From positions 1 to 64,000 of the forward strand of contig JADFSO010000004.1 in the NCBI GenBank assembly GCA_022560735.1: 64,000 nucleotides of DNA, in the 5' to 3' direction. The position numbers and the translations under genes were made by a program. Below are positions 19,301 to 28,006 of the stretch, one piece after another. The notes under the pieces were generated by a model, which was given only the letters and a program-made list of their open reading frames with translations, was not told where the DNA came from and ran no database searches. The DNA comes from Pseudomonadota bacterium (GTDB lineage Bacteria > Pseudomonadota > Gammaproteobacteria > Steroidobacterales > MnTg04). The number at the start of each line of letters is the position of its first letter. The first letter of the stretch is position 1.

Positions 19301-19455
19301 AGCGGCAACGACGTGAAGTGCTGGAGGCGCGGTTGCTGGGAGTGCGCGGCAGGGTGCAGCGCGAGGGCGAAGTCTTGCACCTGATCGCCACTCACCTGGA
19401 AGACCACAGCGAACTGCTGGGAAGCCTGCTTACTCGTTCACGCGATTTTCACTGA
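16381..19455 (+). CDS. dnaE2: error-prone DNA polymerase DnaE2 (ImuC)
   Basis: DnaE2 is a C-family polymerase alpha subunit that extends past DNA lesions during the SOS response. The 1024-residue protein begins with a PHP domain ([19 protein letters not shown]). The catalytic [15 protein letters not shown] with the DxD metal ligands follows at about residues 377-391, then [12 protein letters not shown] and [27 protein letters not shown]-terminal OB fold ends the protein ([25 protein letters not shown]). Length is typical (about 1020-1080). ATG 16381 overlaps the imuB stop (ATGA). The 3' end overlaps the gspF stop region by 7 bases on the opposite strand. Confidence 0.96.
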   Translation: MNLPDYAELHCLSNYTFLRGASHPGELVRRAKELGYSALAITDECSVAGVVRAHAAAREHRLKLIIGSEFHLDDGLHLVVLACTRTGYGSLCRLITQGRQAAKKGSYELQRPALTGLRDCLLIWFPKTGSAGNHGAWLSRRFPGKVWLGVELLAHGRDRRQLAAASALGEKLGLPLVACGDVHMHRRGRRALQDTLTAIRLRTPLAAAGDALYSNGERHLRSRESLLRLYPRDLLEQSGLIAGLCHFSLDELRYEYPRELVPEGETPASYLRRLTEAGVAWRWPDGVPKAVGEQIERELRLIGELAYEPYFLTVHDLVSFARRRGILCQGRGSAANSAVCFCLGITEVDPARMSMLFERFISRERDEPPDIDVDFEHQRREEVIQYIYRKYTRERAALTATVISYRPRSALRDVGKALGLDQLQVDRLARAMQWRDRREVPDERVVEAGFDPANPAVHRLLTLVRELIGFPRHLSQHVGGFVISQGPLAELVPVENAAMPERTVIQWDKDDLDELGLLKVDVLGLGMLSAIRRCFDLVEKFRGRRLLLATVPAEDPRVYDMICRADTIGVFQIESRAQMAMLPRLKPRNYYDLVIEIALIRPGPIQGGMVHPYLRRRRGEEAVSYPSPAVRKVLERTLGVPIFQEQVMQLAVVAAGFSPGEADRLRRAMAAWKRKGGLGPFEERLVRGMQDRGYSIEFARQIFQQILGFGEYGFPESHAASFALLVYVSAWLKCHEPAAFTCALLNSQPMGFYAPAQLVQMARRHGVEVRAVDIRCSDWDCVLERGQDGEPALRLGLRLVRGLSADAGERLLAARRERAFACVQDLAERSQLSRGDLAALAAADALYFISGNRHRARWDVAGLVPPSPLFPRPRIAEALPLLPSPTVAEAVVADYRTLGLSLRAHPIALLRRQLRAAGWLSCAELKKLPNGAPAAVAGLVITRQRPNSASGVVFVTLEDESEHSNVIIRPQLVERQRREVLEARLLGVRGRVQREGEVLHLIATHLEDHSELLGSLLTRSRDFH

Positions 19456-20660
19456 ATGATCTGTTGCAGTTGAAAAATCGGCAACAGGATGGCGATCACG
19501 ATGATAAAAACGAATATGGCCATCACGATGATCAGCGCAGGCTCCAGGATGCTCAGCATCGCCCCGATCAGTCCATCGAGTTCCCGCTCCTGGTTTTCGG
19601 CCGCGCGTTCGAGCATTTCGTCCAGTTTCCCGCTGGCTTCGCCGCTGGCGATCAGGTGTACGGTCATCGGCGGGAACAGCCCGCGTGCCGCCAGCGAATG
19701 GCTGATGGAAGCACCTTCACGAACCCGCATGGTTGCTTCCTCGACCGCCTCCCACATCGGTAAATTTGCGATCACCGAGCCGGCGATGCGCATCGATTCC
19801 AGCACCGGCACGCCGCTGCCCGAGAGGATGCTCAGCGTGCGCGTAAAACGCGCGTTATTGAAACCGCGGACCAGGCGCGCCACCAGCGGCAGGCGCAACA
19901 GCAAACCATCCACCCGGCGGCGGGCGCTTTTCTGCCGCAGCCAGCGTTTGAACGCGAACACGCCGCCGGCGATAGCGACCAGGCCCAGCAACCCGTAGTC
20001 GCGAATCACGTGACTGACGGTAATCAGCGCGGTCGTCAGGAATGGCAGTTTCTGGTTGCTGTCTTCAAAAATGCCGACGATTTTCGGCACCACGAAAACC
20101 AGCATGCCGGTCACGATCAGGATCGCCATGATCGACAGCACGATCGGATAAATCGCCGCAGAGCTCAATTTCTGACGGAGGATCTGCCGGCTTTCGGTAT
20201 AATCCGCCAGTCTTTCCAGCACCATATCCAGATGTCCGGACTGTTCGCCGGCGGCGACCGTCGCCCGGTACATCTCGGGAAACGCCATCGGGAAATCAGC
20301 CATGCCAACCGCCAGCGGGTGCCCTTCCATCAAGCGCGAGCGCACTCCCATCAGGATGCTGCTGACCCGGGATTTTTCGGTCTGCTGAGAGACGGCGCGC
20401 AGGGCTTCTTCCAGCGGCAAGCCCGCCCGCACCAGGGTGGCCAGTTGCCGGGTAAGCAAGGCGAGGTCGGTTGCGCTGATGCCCTTGCGAAAACCCAGTT
20501 TGCGCCGTTTCTTTTCCTGTTCGGCAACCTCGGTTACTTCCAGCGGGAGCAAGTGTCTTTCGCGCAGCAGTTGCCGTACCTGCCGCGCGTTATCGCCTTC
20601 CAGCACGCCTTGCACCGGCTTGCCGGAGGAATCGACCGCTTTGTAGTCGAAGGCGCCCAT
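19449..20660 (-). CDS. gspF: type II secretion inner membrane platform protein GspF
   Basis: GspF is the polytopic inner membrane platform that couples the ATPase GspE to pseudopilus assembly. The 403-residue protein shows the family layout: N-terminal [30 protein letters not shown], two repeated T2SSF domains (for example [20 protein letters not shown] and [19 protein letters not shown]), and three transmembrane segments (near residues 170-195, 220-240 and at the C-terminus [19 protein letters not shown]). It is the last gene of the gspC-D-E-F run and starts 16 bases after gspE. Confidence 0.95.
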   Translation of the reverse strand: MGAFDYKAVDSSGKPVQGVLEGDNARQVRQLLRERHLLPLEVTEVAEQEKKRRKLGFRKGISATDLALLTRQLATLVRAGLPLEEALRAVSQQTEKSRVSSILMGVRSRLMEGHPLAVGMADFPMAFPEMYRATVAAGEQSGHLDMVLERLADYTESRQILRQKLSSAAIYPIVLSIMAILIVTGMLVFVVPKIVGIFEDSNQKLPFLTTALITVSHVIRDYGLLGLVAIAGGVFAFKRWLRQKSARRRVDGLLLRLPLVARLVRGFNNARFTRTLSILSGSGVPVLESMRIAGSVIANLPMWEAVEEATMRVREGASISHSLAARGLFPPMTVHLIASGEASGKLDEMLERAAENQERELDGLIGAMLSILEPALIIVMAIFVFIIVIAILLPIFQLQQIIQ

Positions 20661-20676
20661 CGCGTGTCAGGAATTC

Positions 20677-22194
20677 CTAGTCGGCCCGGGTAACGCGCAA
20701 GACTTCTTCGAGCGTGGTAACTCCGCTGAGTACTTTGCTGCGCCCGTCGGCCCGGATACTCACACTTTGCGATCTGGCGTGTTGCTCGAGCAGATGCTCG
20801 CTGGCCGTTTCATGAATCATCGTTTTCATGGCGTCATCGATCACCACCAGTTCATAGATCCCGGTGCGGCCGTTATAGCCGGTCTGGTTGCATTGCGCGC
20901 AGGCGGTGGCCCGGTAGAGGGTCAGTTTTTCGCGTGCGGGGGCCTGGAGCAGCTTTTTTTCGGTGGCATCGGCTGCATAGCGCTCGCGGCAGGCGGTGCA
21001 GAGCAAGCGCACCAGGCGCTGGGCAACCGCGCCGATCAGGCTTGAGGCGAGCAGGAAGGGTTCGATGCCCATGTCCCGCAACCGGGTAACGGCGCCGACG
21101 GCGGTGTTGGTATGCAAGGTCGACAGCACGAGATGGCCGGTCAGGCTGGCTTGTACCGCAATCTCGGCGGTTTCCAGATCGCGTATCTCGCCGACCATGA
21201 CGACATCCGGATCTTGGCGCAAAATGGCGCGCAGACCCCGGGCAAAGGTCATTTTTACTTTGTTGTTGACCTGGCTCTGACCGATGCCATCGATGTAATA
21301 CTCGATCGGGTCCTCGATCGTCATGATGTTCCGCGTATTGGTGTTGATGCGTGCCAGCGCGGCATACAAGGTCGTGGTCTTGCCCGAGCCGGTGGGTCCG
21401 GTGACCAGCAAAATACCGTGTGGCCGATGAATGAGCTGGTCCACGGTTTTCCGGGTTTCGCCGTCCATGCCCAGGCTGCCGAGCTCGAGCCGTCCCGCCT
21501 GCTTGTCCAGCAAGCGCAGCACCACCCGTTCGCCATGCCCGGATGGCATGGTCGAGACCCGGACGTCGACGGCGCGGCCGGCAATACGCAGCGAAATGCG
21601 GCCGTCTTGCGGCAATCGCTTTTCAGCGATATCCAGCCGCGACATCACCTTGATCCGGGAAACCACCAGCGGCGCCACCGCGCGGCGCGAGCGCAGGACT
21701 TCGCGCAATACGCCATCGACGCGCAGGCGAACCACCAGCCGGTTTTCATAAGGCTCGATGTGTATATCGGAGGCATTGGCCTTGATCGCCTCGGTCAGCA
21801 GGGCGTTGATCAGCCTGATGATCGGCGCATCGTCCTCGCTCTCCAGCAGATCGGATGGCTCCGGCAGCTGCTCGGCAACCGTGCTCAGATCCAGGTCTTC
21901 ATCGAACTCCCCAACCATTTGCATGGCTGAGTTACTCCCCGCTTCGTAGGTCTGTTGCAGCAGACTGTTGAAATTATCGCTATCGACCCGCGTCAGGTTC
22001 AGCGGAGCCTGGAAATGCCTGCCCAGTTCCGCCAGCGTCAACGGCGTTACATCGTGCCGGCAGACTGTGTCCAGCCGGCCGTCCTGAATTCCCCGAATCA
22101 GTACGCCATGGCGTTTGGCAAATGAAAAAGACAGCCTGGGATGGCCGCCGTCCACGCCATGAGTTTCTGCCGGCCGGCTTTCAGGGTCCGTCAT
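20677..22194 (-). CDS. gspE: type II secretion ATPase GspE
   Basis: GspE is the cytoplasmic hexameric ATPase powering type II secretion. The 505-residue protein has Walker A GPTGSGKT at residues 266-273, an Asp box (IMTIEDPIEYYIDGI), a Walker B region with VMVGEIRDLETAEIAVQASLTGH, and a four-cysteine zinc motif (CTACRE...CAQCNQTG). The frame is open up to 22260 inside gspD. ATG 22194 (MTDPESRP) is chosen because an AGGAAGG ribosome binding site precedes it at correct spacing; it overlaps gspD by 14 bases. Confidence 0.95.
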   Translation of the reverse strand: MTDPESRPAETHGVDGGHPRLSFSFAKRHGVLIRGIQDGRLDTVCRHDVTPLTLAELGRHFQAPLNLTRVDSDNFNSLLQQTYEAGSNSAMQMVGEFDEDLDLSTVAEQLPEPSDLLESEDDAPIIRLINALLTEAIKANASDIHIEPYENRLVVRLRVDGVLREVLRSRRAVAPLVVSRIKVMSRLDIAEKRLPQDGRISLRIAGRAVDVRVSTMPSGHGERVVLRLLDKQAGRLELGSLGMDGETRKTVDQLIHRPHGILLVTGPTGSGKTTTLYAALARINTNTRNIMTIEDPIEYYIDGIGQSQVNNKVKMTFARGLRAILRQDPDVVMVGEIRDLETAEIAVQASLTGHLVLSTLHTNTAVGAVTRLRDMGIEPFLLASSLIGAVAQRLVRLLCTACRERYAADATEKKLLQAPAREKLTLYRATACAQCNQTGYNGRTGIYELVVIDDAMKTMIHETASEHLLEQHARSQSVSIRADGRSKVLSGVTTLEEVLRVTRAD

Positions 22195-24196
22195 CGCCTT
22201 CCTCATCCGCAGCAACCGGCCGGGCGGTGTCGATCGCCGTTCCGCCAATGACCCGGCCATGGCTGTCGATCGCGGGCAGGATAGGTCTTTGTTCGTCAGG
22301 CATCATTTGTACGGATCCTTTACCGAATCCGCCGTCCAGCTGCAAATCCCGAATGTAGTTGTACCTTGCGTTGGACTGCAGTGCCGCCTGGGTGCCATTG
22401 CGCAGGATCGTCGGCCGGATGAAAACCATCAGGTTGGTTTTTACCAACTCGGTTCTTCTCGACCGGAACAAAGCGCCCAGTATTGGAATACTGCCGAGTA
22501 TGGGCACGCGTTGTTCGGTTTCGATCAGTGATTCTTCGATCAGGCCGCCAAGCACGATAATGCCGCCGTCTTCGACAATTACACTGGTTTTGATGGTCCG
22601 TTTATTGGTCACCAGGTCAACGGCGCCTTCGGCCCCGGCAGAAATACTGGATTGTTCCTGCTCGACTTTCAGCAATATTGCGTTGCCCTCGTTTATCTGC
22701 GGGGTGATGCGCAGGATGGTGCCGACTTCTTGGCGCTGAATGGTCTGGAAGGGGTTGACGGAACCCCCGGTTGCACCGGTGTTGATAAACTGGCCGGTGA
22801 TAAAAGGCACTTCCTGGACAACATTGATTTCGGCTTCCTCGTTGTCCACGGTCGTTATCGACGGCTGCGACAATATGTTGGTCGACGCGTCACCGGCGAG
22901 CGCGGTCAGCACGGCGGCCCAACTGGTTTTATTTTTTCTGAATCGTCCGACTATGCCGGTGAATCCTTCGCCGACAAAATCACTAGCGGCACCTTCGCCG
23001 CCATCCAGTGTGCCGATCGCGCCCGATAGATCAAAACTACCTGAAAACTCGGACACCGCAGCGACATCGCCGGTGTCGCCGGGCGAGACGAGCCAGCTCA
23101 CACCAAGTTCGTTGACCTTGTCCATCGTTACTTCAACGATGATCGCATCGATCTGCACCTGCGCCCTGCGGATGTCCAGCTTGTCGATGATCGCCATCAG
23201 GTTGCGCATTTCCTTTGCCGGCGCGGTAATCACCAGCGCGTTGGTCATCAGGTCCGCCCAGATGGTCACCGGCGTGCTACCGGGACCGCTCTGCGGTGAA
23301 CCAGCCGCGCCTGGCGCCTGGGTTGCCTGGATCTGCGCCTGCAGGTTCCCGGCGAGTTCCTCGGCATCGGCGTTGAACAGGTAACGCACCCGCGTGTTGC
23401 CGCCTTCCGCCAGTGGGGTATCCAGACTGACGATCAGGGTGCGCATTTTGAGACGGTTCTTGTTGTCGCCGCCGATCAGTACACTGTTGGTGCGCTGGTC
23501 AGCCGCGATATTCGACCGCGCCTGCCCGGCATCGCGCCCTGCCGGTTGGCGGATGGTATTGATGATGGTTACGAGCTCTATTGCCGATGCGTATTGCAGG
23601 GGAATAATCTCGATTTCGTCATCGCTTTCCTGATCGATGCGGGCGACGATCCGCGCAATGCGCCGGACATTTGCCGCCCGGTCGGAAATGATCAGCATAT
23701 TGGATTGCGGGTAGGCCGCGAGGTGGCCGTACTGTGGAATCAGCGGCCGCAGAATTGGCACCAGTTGCGCGGCAACGACATTTTCTATGCGGATTACCCG
23801 GGTCACGATTTCATCGGGCCCATCGGTGCCCGAAGGTGCGCCGGGAACCTGGCGCGCATTGGCATCGGGCAGAATCTTGATGAAATTGCCGGATTGAACC
23901 GCGATGTATCCATAGACCTGCAGCAATGACTGGAATGCATTGTAAAAGGCGTCCGCACTCATCGAGGTTTGCGAAATCATGGTGACGTTTTGCTGATTGA
24001 CCCGCGGATCGACAATAAAATTCTTGCCGGTGACCTCGGCGACTGCCTCGATGATCTGGCGGATATCGACATCCCGGAAATTGGGTCGTATCGATGCTTG
24101 CTGCGCGACGGCCAGCGAGCCGGCAAGCAATCCGAACAGCAATGTCGTTAATACCTGTCTGCGCAGGGTGGTTGTTTTCGTACGGCTATTTTTCAT
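22181..24196 (-). CDS. gspD: type II secretion outer membrane secretin GspD
   Basis: GspD forms the outer membrane channel of type II secretion. The 671-residue protein begins with a signal peptide (LLFGLLAGSLAVAQQ). N0 and N1-N3 periplasmic domains follow (IRPNFRDVDIRQIIEAVAEVTGKNF; IRIENVVAAQLVPILRPLI; IPLQYASAIELVTII), then the secretin domain (VPFITGQF, DGGIIVLGGLIEES, VPILGSIPILGALFRSR). After the S domain the tail is short. No lipobox is present. It lies 31 bases after gspC and overlaps gspE. Confidence 0.96.
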   Translation of the reverse strand: MKNSRTKTTTLRRQVLTTLLFGLLAGSLAVAQQASIRPNFRDVDIRQIIEAVAEVTGKNFIVDPRVNQQNVTMISQTSMSADAFYNAFQSLLQVYGYIAVQSGNFIKILPDANARQVPGAPSGTDGPDEIVTRVIRIENVVAAQLVPILRPLIPQYGHLAAYPQSNMLIISDRAANVRRIARIVARIDQESDDEIEIIPLQYASAIELVTIINTIRQPAGRDAGQARSNIAADQRTNSVLIGGDNKNRLKMRTLIVSLDTPLAEGGNTRVRYLFNADAEELAGNLQAQIQATQAPGAAGSPQSGPGSTPVTIWADLMTNALVITAPAKEMRNLMAIIDKLDIRRAQVQIDAIIVEVTMDKVNELGVSWLVSPGDTGDVAAVSEFSGSFDLSGAIGTLDGGEGAASDFVGEGFTGIVGRFRKNKTSWAAVLTALAGDASTNILSQPSITTVDNEEAEINVVQEVPFITGQFINTGATGGSVNPFQTIQRQEVGTILRITPQINEGNAILLKVEQEQSSISAGAEGAVDLVTNKRTIKTSVIVEDGGIIVLGGLIEESLIETEQRVPILGSIPILGALFRSRRTELVKTNLMVFIRPTILRNGTQAALQSNARYNYIRDLQLDGGFGKGSVQMMPDEQRPILPAIDSHGRVIGGTAIDTARPVAADEEGDDGP

Positions 24197-24227
24197 CGTT
24201 TTTGTCCATTTTTTGTCCGACCGCAGC

Positions 24228-25184
24228 TCATCGCCTCTGCGAGCCAGGAGGCAATTTTTGTAGCGCAGAGCTTAGCTGGTCAAGATCGATCGTAATGACT
24301 TCGGGGATGCCGTTGCGCTCAACCGTTACTGTCACCTGGCTACCCTGGTCTATCCCGGCCAACAGATTGGTACTTTGCTCCGGGTCCGTCAGCGGGACGC
24401 CGTTAATACTGGTGGCCAGGTCGCCGGGGCGAAAACCCAGTTCCGCAAATGTCCGTCGCTGCCGGCCCGGGTAAATTCGATATCCTTTCAGCCGTCCGTT
24501 GGCGAAATGCGGTTGCGGGCGGATTATCTCGCTGAGGGCGCCGCTATCGGCAGCTCTTCGGAGCACGGTGTTTCTGCTCACATTCCTTCGGCTGAGGCGG
24601 CTGCTTTGCCGGTTAACGGGTCGCGCGCTGGCCGATATCCGGCTCGGCTCGGACAGGCTGAGCTCTTCCAGGCGGCCACCGGCGCGTTGCAAAATTACCC
24701 GATGAGGTTCGACCAGGTAAAGCGTGGCGCCCGCCACGACCGGATCGCCGATGGAATAAACTTTTTCTTCGTTGCGGTACTCGATGATCGCGATGGCACG
24801 GTCGCGTTCGCTGTCCCAGATCGTTCCTTTGAGCGTCAGGTCGAGCGTGGTCTCGGGAACGTCGGAAACCAGGCCGGGTTCGGGTAATTCAGTGCGATCA
24901 TCCGTACCCGTGCCTTTGAGGTCGCCAAACAGGTCTGCGTCCGTGATGACGGAAATATCCGTTTCGCGGGTTGCCTCAGCGAGGCCGGTCTGCAGCGTAG
25001 TAACCGCATGCAGCTGTTGCGAGGGTTCGGTGAGCAGTTGCAATGCGAACATGGCCAGTTGCCAGGCCACCGCGATAGCCAGCAACAAAGACGCCCACTG
25101 CGGCAGTTTGCCGCTGAGCCGGGAGAGTACCCGGGCGGCTCCACTACCGCCCATAACGCTGGTTTTGCTTGCCAGTTGATTCAT
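24228..25184 (-). CDS. gspC: type II secretion inner membrane protein GspC
   Basis: GspC bridges the inner membrane platform and the GspD secretin. The 318-residue protein has a short cytoplasmic N-terminus and one transmembrane helix at about residues 32-52 (WASLLLAIAVAWQLAMFALQL). A periplasmic HR domain follows (LDLTLKGTIWDSERDRAIAII...VVAGATLYLVEPHRVILQ). The C-terminal PDZ domain reads GYRIYPGRQRRTFAELGFRPGDLATSINGVPLTDPEQ, conserved in GspC proteins that select substrates. It is the first gene of the gspCDEF operon. A CRP-like palindrome lies 27 bases upstream of the start. Confidence 0.93.
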   Translation of the reverse strand: MNQLASKTSVMGGSGAARVLSRLSGKLPQWASLLLAIAVAWQLAMFALQLLTEPSQQLHAVTTLQTGLAEATRETDISVITDADLFGDLKGTGTDDRTELPEPGLVSDVPETTLDLTLKGTIWDSERDRAIAIIEYRNEEKVYSIGDPVVAGATLYLVEPHRVILQRAGGRLEELSLSEPSRISASARPVNRQSSRLSRRNVSRNTVLRRAADSGALSEIIRPQPHFANGRLKGYRIYPGRQRRTFAELGFRPGDLATSINGVPLTDPEQSTNLLAGIDQGSQVTVTVERNGIPEVITIDLDQLSSALQKLPPGSQRR

Positions 25185-25210
25185 TTAATTTGCAGGTCAA
25201 ATTATTGGGA

Positions 25211-25226
25211 TGTGACCCAGACCACA
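25211..25226. promoter_or_regulatory. CRP-like site between gspC and adenylate cyclase
   Basis: TGTGACCCAGACCACA matches the CRP consensus TGTGA-N6-TCACA at all positions except the first base of the second half. It is in the 194-base divergent region between gspC and a class III adenylate cyclase. Binding is inferred only; no CRP gene is in the window. Confidence 0.45.
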
Positions 25227-25378
25227 GAGTAGCCGTGGCATAAGCGTTCATCATAAGTATGGGCTGTTCTATTGGAAAGTCCAAAAAGGCCTGTTTTACC
25301 AGGATCGTGGTCATGCGGCCTTATGTCGCTGGCAGGATTATTATGTTACCTCGAGAGAAATGACGCGAACGGAGACCG

Positions 25379-27604
25379 ATGAACAAACGGCTGCTAATAC
25401 GCGTTTTGATCAGCTCGATGCTGTTGCTCCCCTTCTTGCTCCACAACCGGGGCGATATTCATATGGGTTGGCTTGAGCGCCTGGAACAACTGGCTTATGA
25501 CGCCAGGCTCGTGTTTACCCTGCCAAACACCATCGATGACCGCATCGTCATTCTGGACCTGGATGAAAAAAGCCTGCTGGAAGAAGGGCAATGGCCGTGG
25601 CCGAGAGACCGGGTTGCCCGCCTGGTGGACCGATTGTTCGACGACTATCAGGTCAAGGTCCTTGGTTTCGATATCGTGTTTGCCGAGGCAGACAACCGCA
25701 GCGGCCTGCCTGTACTGGAACGATTGGCGCGCGATGAACTGCGCGATGTTCCCCGGTTTCGCCGGGCGCTTGAAAGGTTGCGGCCGGAATTGGATACGGA
25801 TCGCGTTTTTGCCAAAGCACTGGCGAACCGGGCGACGGTGCTGGGTTACGTATTTCGTCACAGCGGGGACGCCGGAGAGGATGTTTCATCGGGCATGTTG
25901 CCGAAGCCGCTGATACCGTCGGATCAAAACGACACCAACATTCCCTTTGCCGAGGCCATCGCCTATACCGGCAACATCGCGATGCTGCAAAACAACACGG
26001 CCGGTGGTTTCTTCGAAAACGCGCTGGTTGACAGAGACGGGAAATATCGCCGGGTCCCGCTGCTGCAAAAGTACAATGGCAATATCTATCCATCCCTGGC
26101 CTTCGCTGTGGCGCACCAGGCACTCGGTCTGCCGGAGCTGGGCTTTGTGTTTCAGCATGGCGCGGACGGGCCGCGCGACGGCCTGGATCTCGACTGGCTG
26201 ACGCTCGGCGACAAGAAAATACCGGTTGGCGAGAACGCCTCGGTTCTGGTGCCGTACCGGGGGCAGCTGGGCAGCTTTCCCTACGTCTCCGCGGCAGACG
26301 TGCTGCATGGCCGGGCAGCAAAATATCCGTTGAAAGGGGCAATAGTCCTCATGGGGACCAGTGCCGCCGGTCTCCATGATTTGCGCAATACCCCGCTGGG
26401 CAACAGGTTTACCGGTGTCGAAATACACGCAAACATTGTTTCGGGAATTCTGGACGAGACGATCATGCATCATCCGCGTTATGTGCAGGGCATAGAGATC
26501 ACCGCTCTGTTTTTGCTCGCGATTTTGCTGACCACCGTGTTGCCCCGGGTCCCGGTCATGACGGCGACGCTGGTGACCGTACTGATAAGCCTGCTGATTA
26601 TCGTTTTGAACCTGGTGATTTGGACACGGGGCAATTTCGTGCTGCCGCTCGCATCCTTGCTGAGTTTCACCTTCCTGTCGTACTTCCTGCACATGATTTA
26701 CGGCTATTTCGTGGAGGCCAGGGGCAAGCGGGAACTGTCGGGATTGTTTGGCCAATATGTGCCGCCGGAGCTGGTTGCCGAAATGGGCGAAAACCCTGGT
26801 GATTTTTCGATGGCAAGCGAGAGCAGGGAAATGACCGTGATGTTCGCCGATATCCGGAATTTTACCGGCATCGCCGAACAGCTGAGCCCGCCCGAAGTGA
26901 GCGAGTTGCTTAACGCTTTTCTGACGCCGATGACGCGGGTGATCCAGCGACATCGCGGCACGATCGACAAGTACATGGGTGACGCGATCATGGCTTTCTG
27001 GGGCGCCCCGGTCCAGGATCCGCAACACGCAAGAAACGCCTTGTTATCGGCGCTAGAAATGCAGGGGGCGCTCAGCCAGCTGCAAACAGGCTTTGACCGC
27101 AGAGGCTGGCCGGAAATCAAGGTCGGTATCGGTCTGAATACCGGCGAAATGCGGGTCGGCAACATGGGTTCAAGCTTCCGGATGGCATACACCGTGGTGG
27201 GGGATTCGGTAAACCTGGGCGCAAGACTGGAAAACCTGACCAAGACATACGGTGTAACCATCGCGGTAGGCGAGGCCACCTGCAAAGCGGTACCGGATTT
27301 CGCTTTTCTCGAACTCGATCGGGTGCGGGTCAAGGGCAAGGACAACTCTGTCGCCATCTTCAGCCCGGTCGGGCCACGCAACCAACTGGGGCAGGAAACC
27401 CGGCAAATGCTCAAAAAGCATGCCGTGGCCTTGCAGTTTTACCGCGAGCGCGATTGGGATTCGGCCGAAAAGGAATTTTTCGGTCTGGCCCAGTCATTTC
27501 CCGAACGCAAACTTTTTGGCCTTTATCTTGACCGGGTAACCTACTTCAGGGGCAATCCGCCCGCAGACGACTGGGACGGCATTTCGGTTATTCCACACAA
27601 ATAA
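25379..27604 (+). CDS. CHASE2-domain class III adenylate/guanylate cyclase
   Basis: The 741-residue membrane protein is predicted to make cyclic AMP in response to an extracytoplasmic signal. An N-terminal transmembrane helix is followed by a CHASE2 sensor domain (about residues 30-355, including [32 protein letters not shown]). Then come three transmembrane helices (about 365-445) and a class III cyclase domain (about 475-660). Cyclase motifs are [16 protein letters not shown] with the first metal Asp, [15 protein letters not shown] with Lys and the second Asp, and [15 protein letters not shown] with the transition-state Asn/Arg. These look catalytically intact. ATG 25379 follows a GGAG. CRP-like and gspC neighbours suggest a link with secretion, which is speculative. 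Confidence 0.9.
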   Translation: MNKRLLIRVLISSMLLLPFLLHNRGDIHMGWLERLEQLAYDARLVFTLPNTIDDRIVILDLDEKSLLEEGQWPWPRDRVARLVDRLFDDYQVKVLGFDIVFAEADNRSGLPVLERLARDELRDVPRFRRALERLRPELDTDRVFAKALANRATVLGYVFRHSGDAGEDVSSGMLPKPLIPSDQNDTNIPFAEAIAYTGNIAMLQNNTAGGFFENALVDRDGKYRRVPLLQKYNGNIYPSLAFAVAHQALGLPELGFVFQHGADGPRDGLDLDWLTLGDKKIPVGENASVLVPYRGQLGSFPYVSAADVLHGRAAKYPLKGAIVLMGTSAAGLHDLRNTPLGNRFTGVEIHANIVSGILDETIMHHPRYVQGIEITALFLLAILLTTVLPRVPVMTATLVTVLISLLIIVLNLVIWTRGNFVLPLASLLSFTFLSYFLHMIYGYFVEARGKRELSGLFGQYVPPELVAEMGENPGDFSMASESREMTVMFADIRNFTGIAEQLSPPEVSELLNAFLTPMTRVIQRHRGTIDKYMGDAIMAFWGAPVQDPQHARNALLSALEMQGALSQLQTGFDRRGWPEIKVGIGLNTGEMRVGNMGSSFRMAYTVVGDSVNLGARLENLTKTYGVTIAVGEATCKAVPDFAFLELDRVRVKGKDNSVAIFSPVGPRNQLGQETRQMLKKHAVALQFYRERDWDSAEKEFFGLAQSFPERKLFGLYLDRVTYFRGNPPADDWDGISVIPHK

Positions 27605-27686
27605 AAGGCTCGGCGGTCATAAATTGTTGTCCAAAAGCGGGCGCGGAAGAGGTAAAATCGAGCAATGCGGAGCGAATAACGGCAAC

Positions 27687-28004
27687 ATGGCTGATTACAA
27701 GGAACAACACGAGCAAGGCCTGGCGGTAAAAGAAGCGCGACCCGAACTCAAGCGGCCGCCGATGTACCGCGTGTTGTTGCTCAATGACGACTACACGCCG
27801 ATGGATTTTGTCGTCGGGGTGCTGGAACGTTTTTTCTCGATGGACCGGGTCAAGGCCACGCGCGTGATGCTTGAAGTCCATACCGAGGGGCAGGGTGCGT
27901 GCGGAGCGTTTACCTTTGAAATCGCGGAAACCAAGGTTGCCCAGGTCAATGCCTATTCGAGACAGCAGCAGCATCCTTTGCTGTGCACGATGGAAGAGAA
28001 CTGA
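27687..28004 (+). CDS. clpS: ClpS, N-end rule adaptor for ClpAP
   Basis: ClpS recognises proteins with N-terminal Leu, Phe, Tyr or Trp and hands them to ClpA. The 105-residue protein has a flexible N-terminus, then [21 protein letters not shown] with the Asn-Asp-Asp residues that bind the substrate amino group, and [15 protein letters not shown] with the conserved His. ATG 27687 matches the family; the frame is open from 27624 upstream without a start signal. clpA starts two bases after its stop, so the two are one operon. Confidence 0.96.
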   Translation: MADYKEQHEQGLAVKEARPELKRPPMYRVLLLNDDYTPMDFVVGVLERFFSMDRVKATRVMLEVHTEGQGACGAFTFEIAETKVAQVNAYSRQQQHPLLCTMEEN

Positions 28005-28006
28005 GC

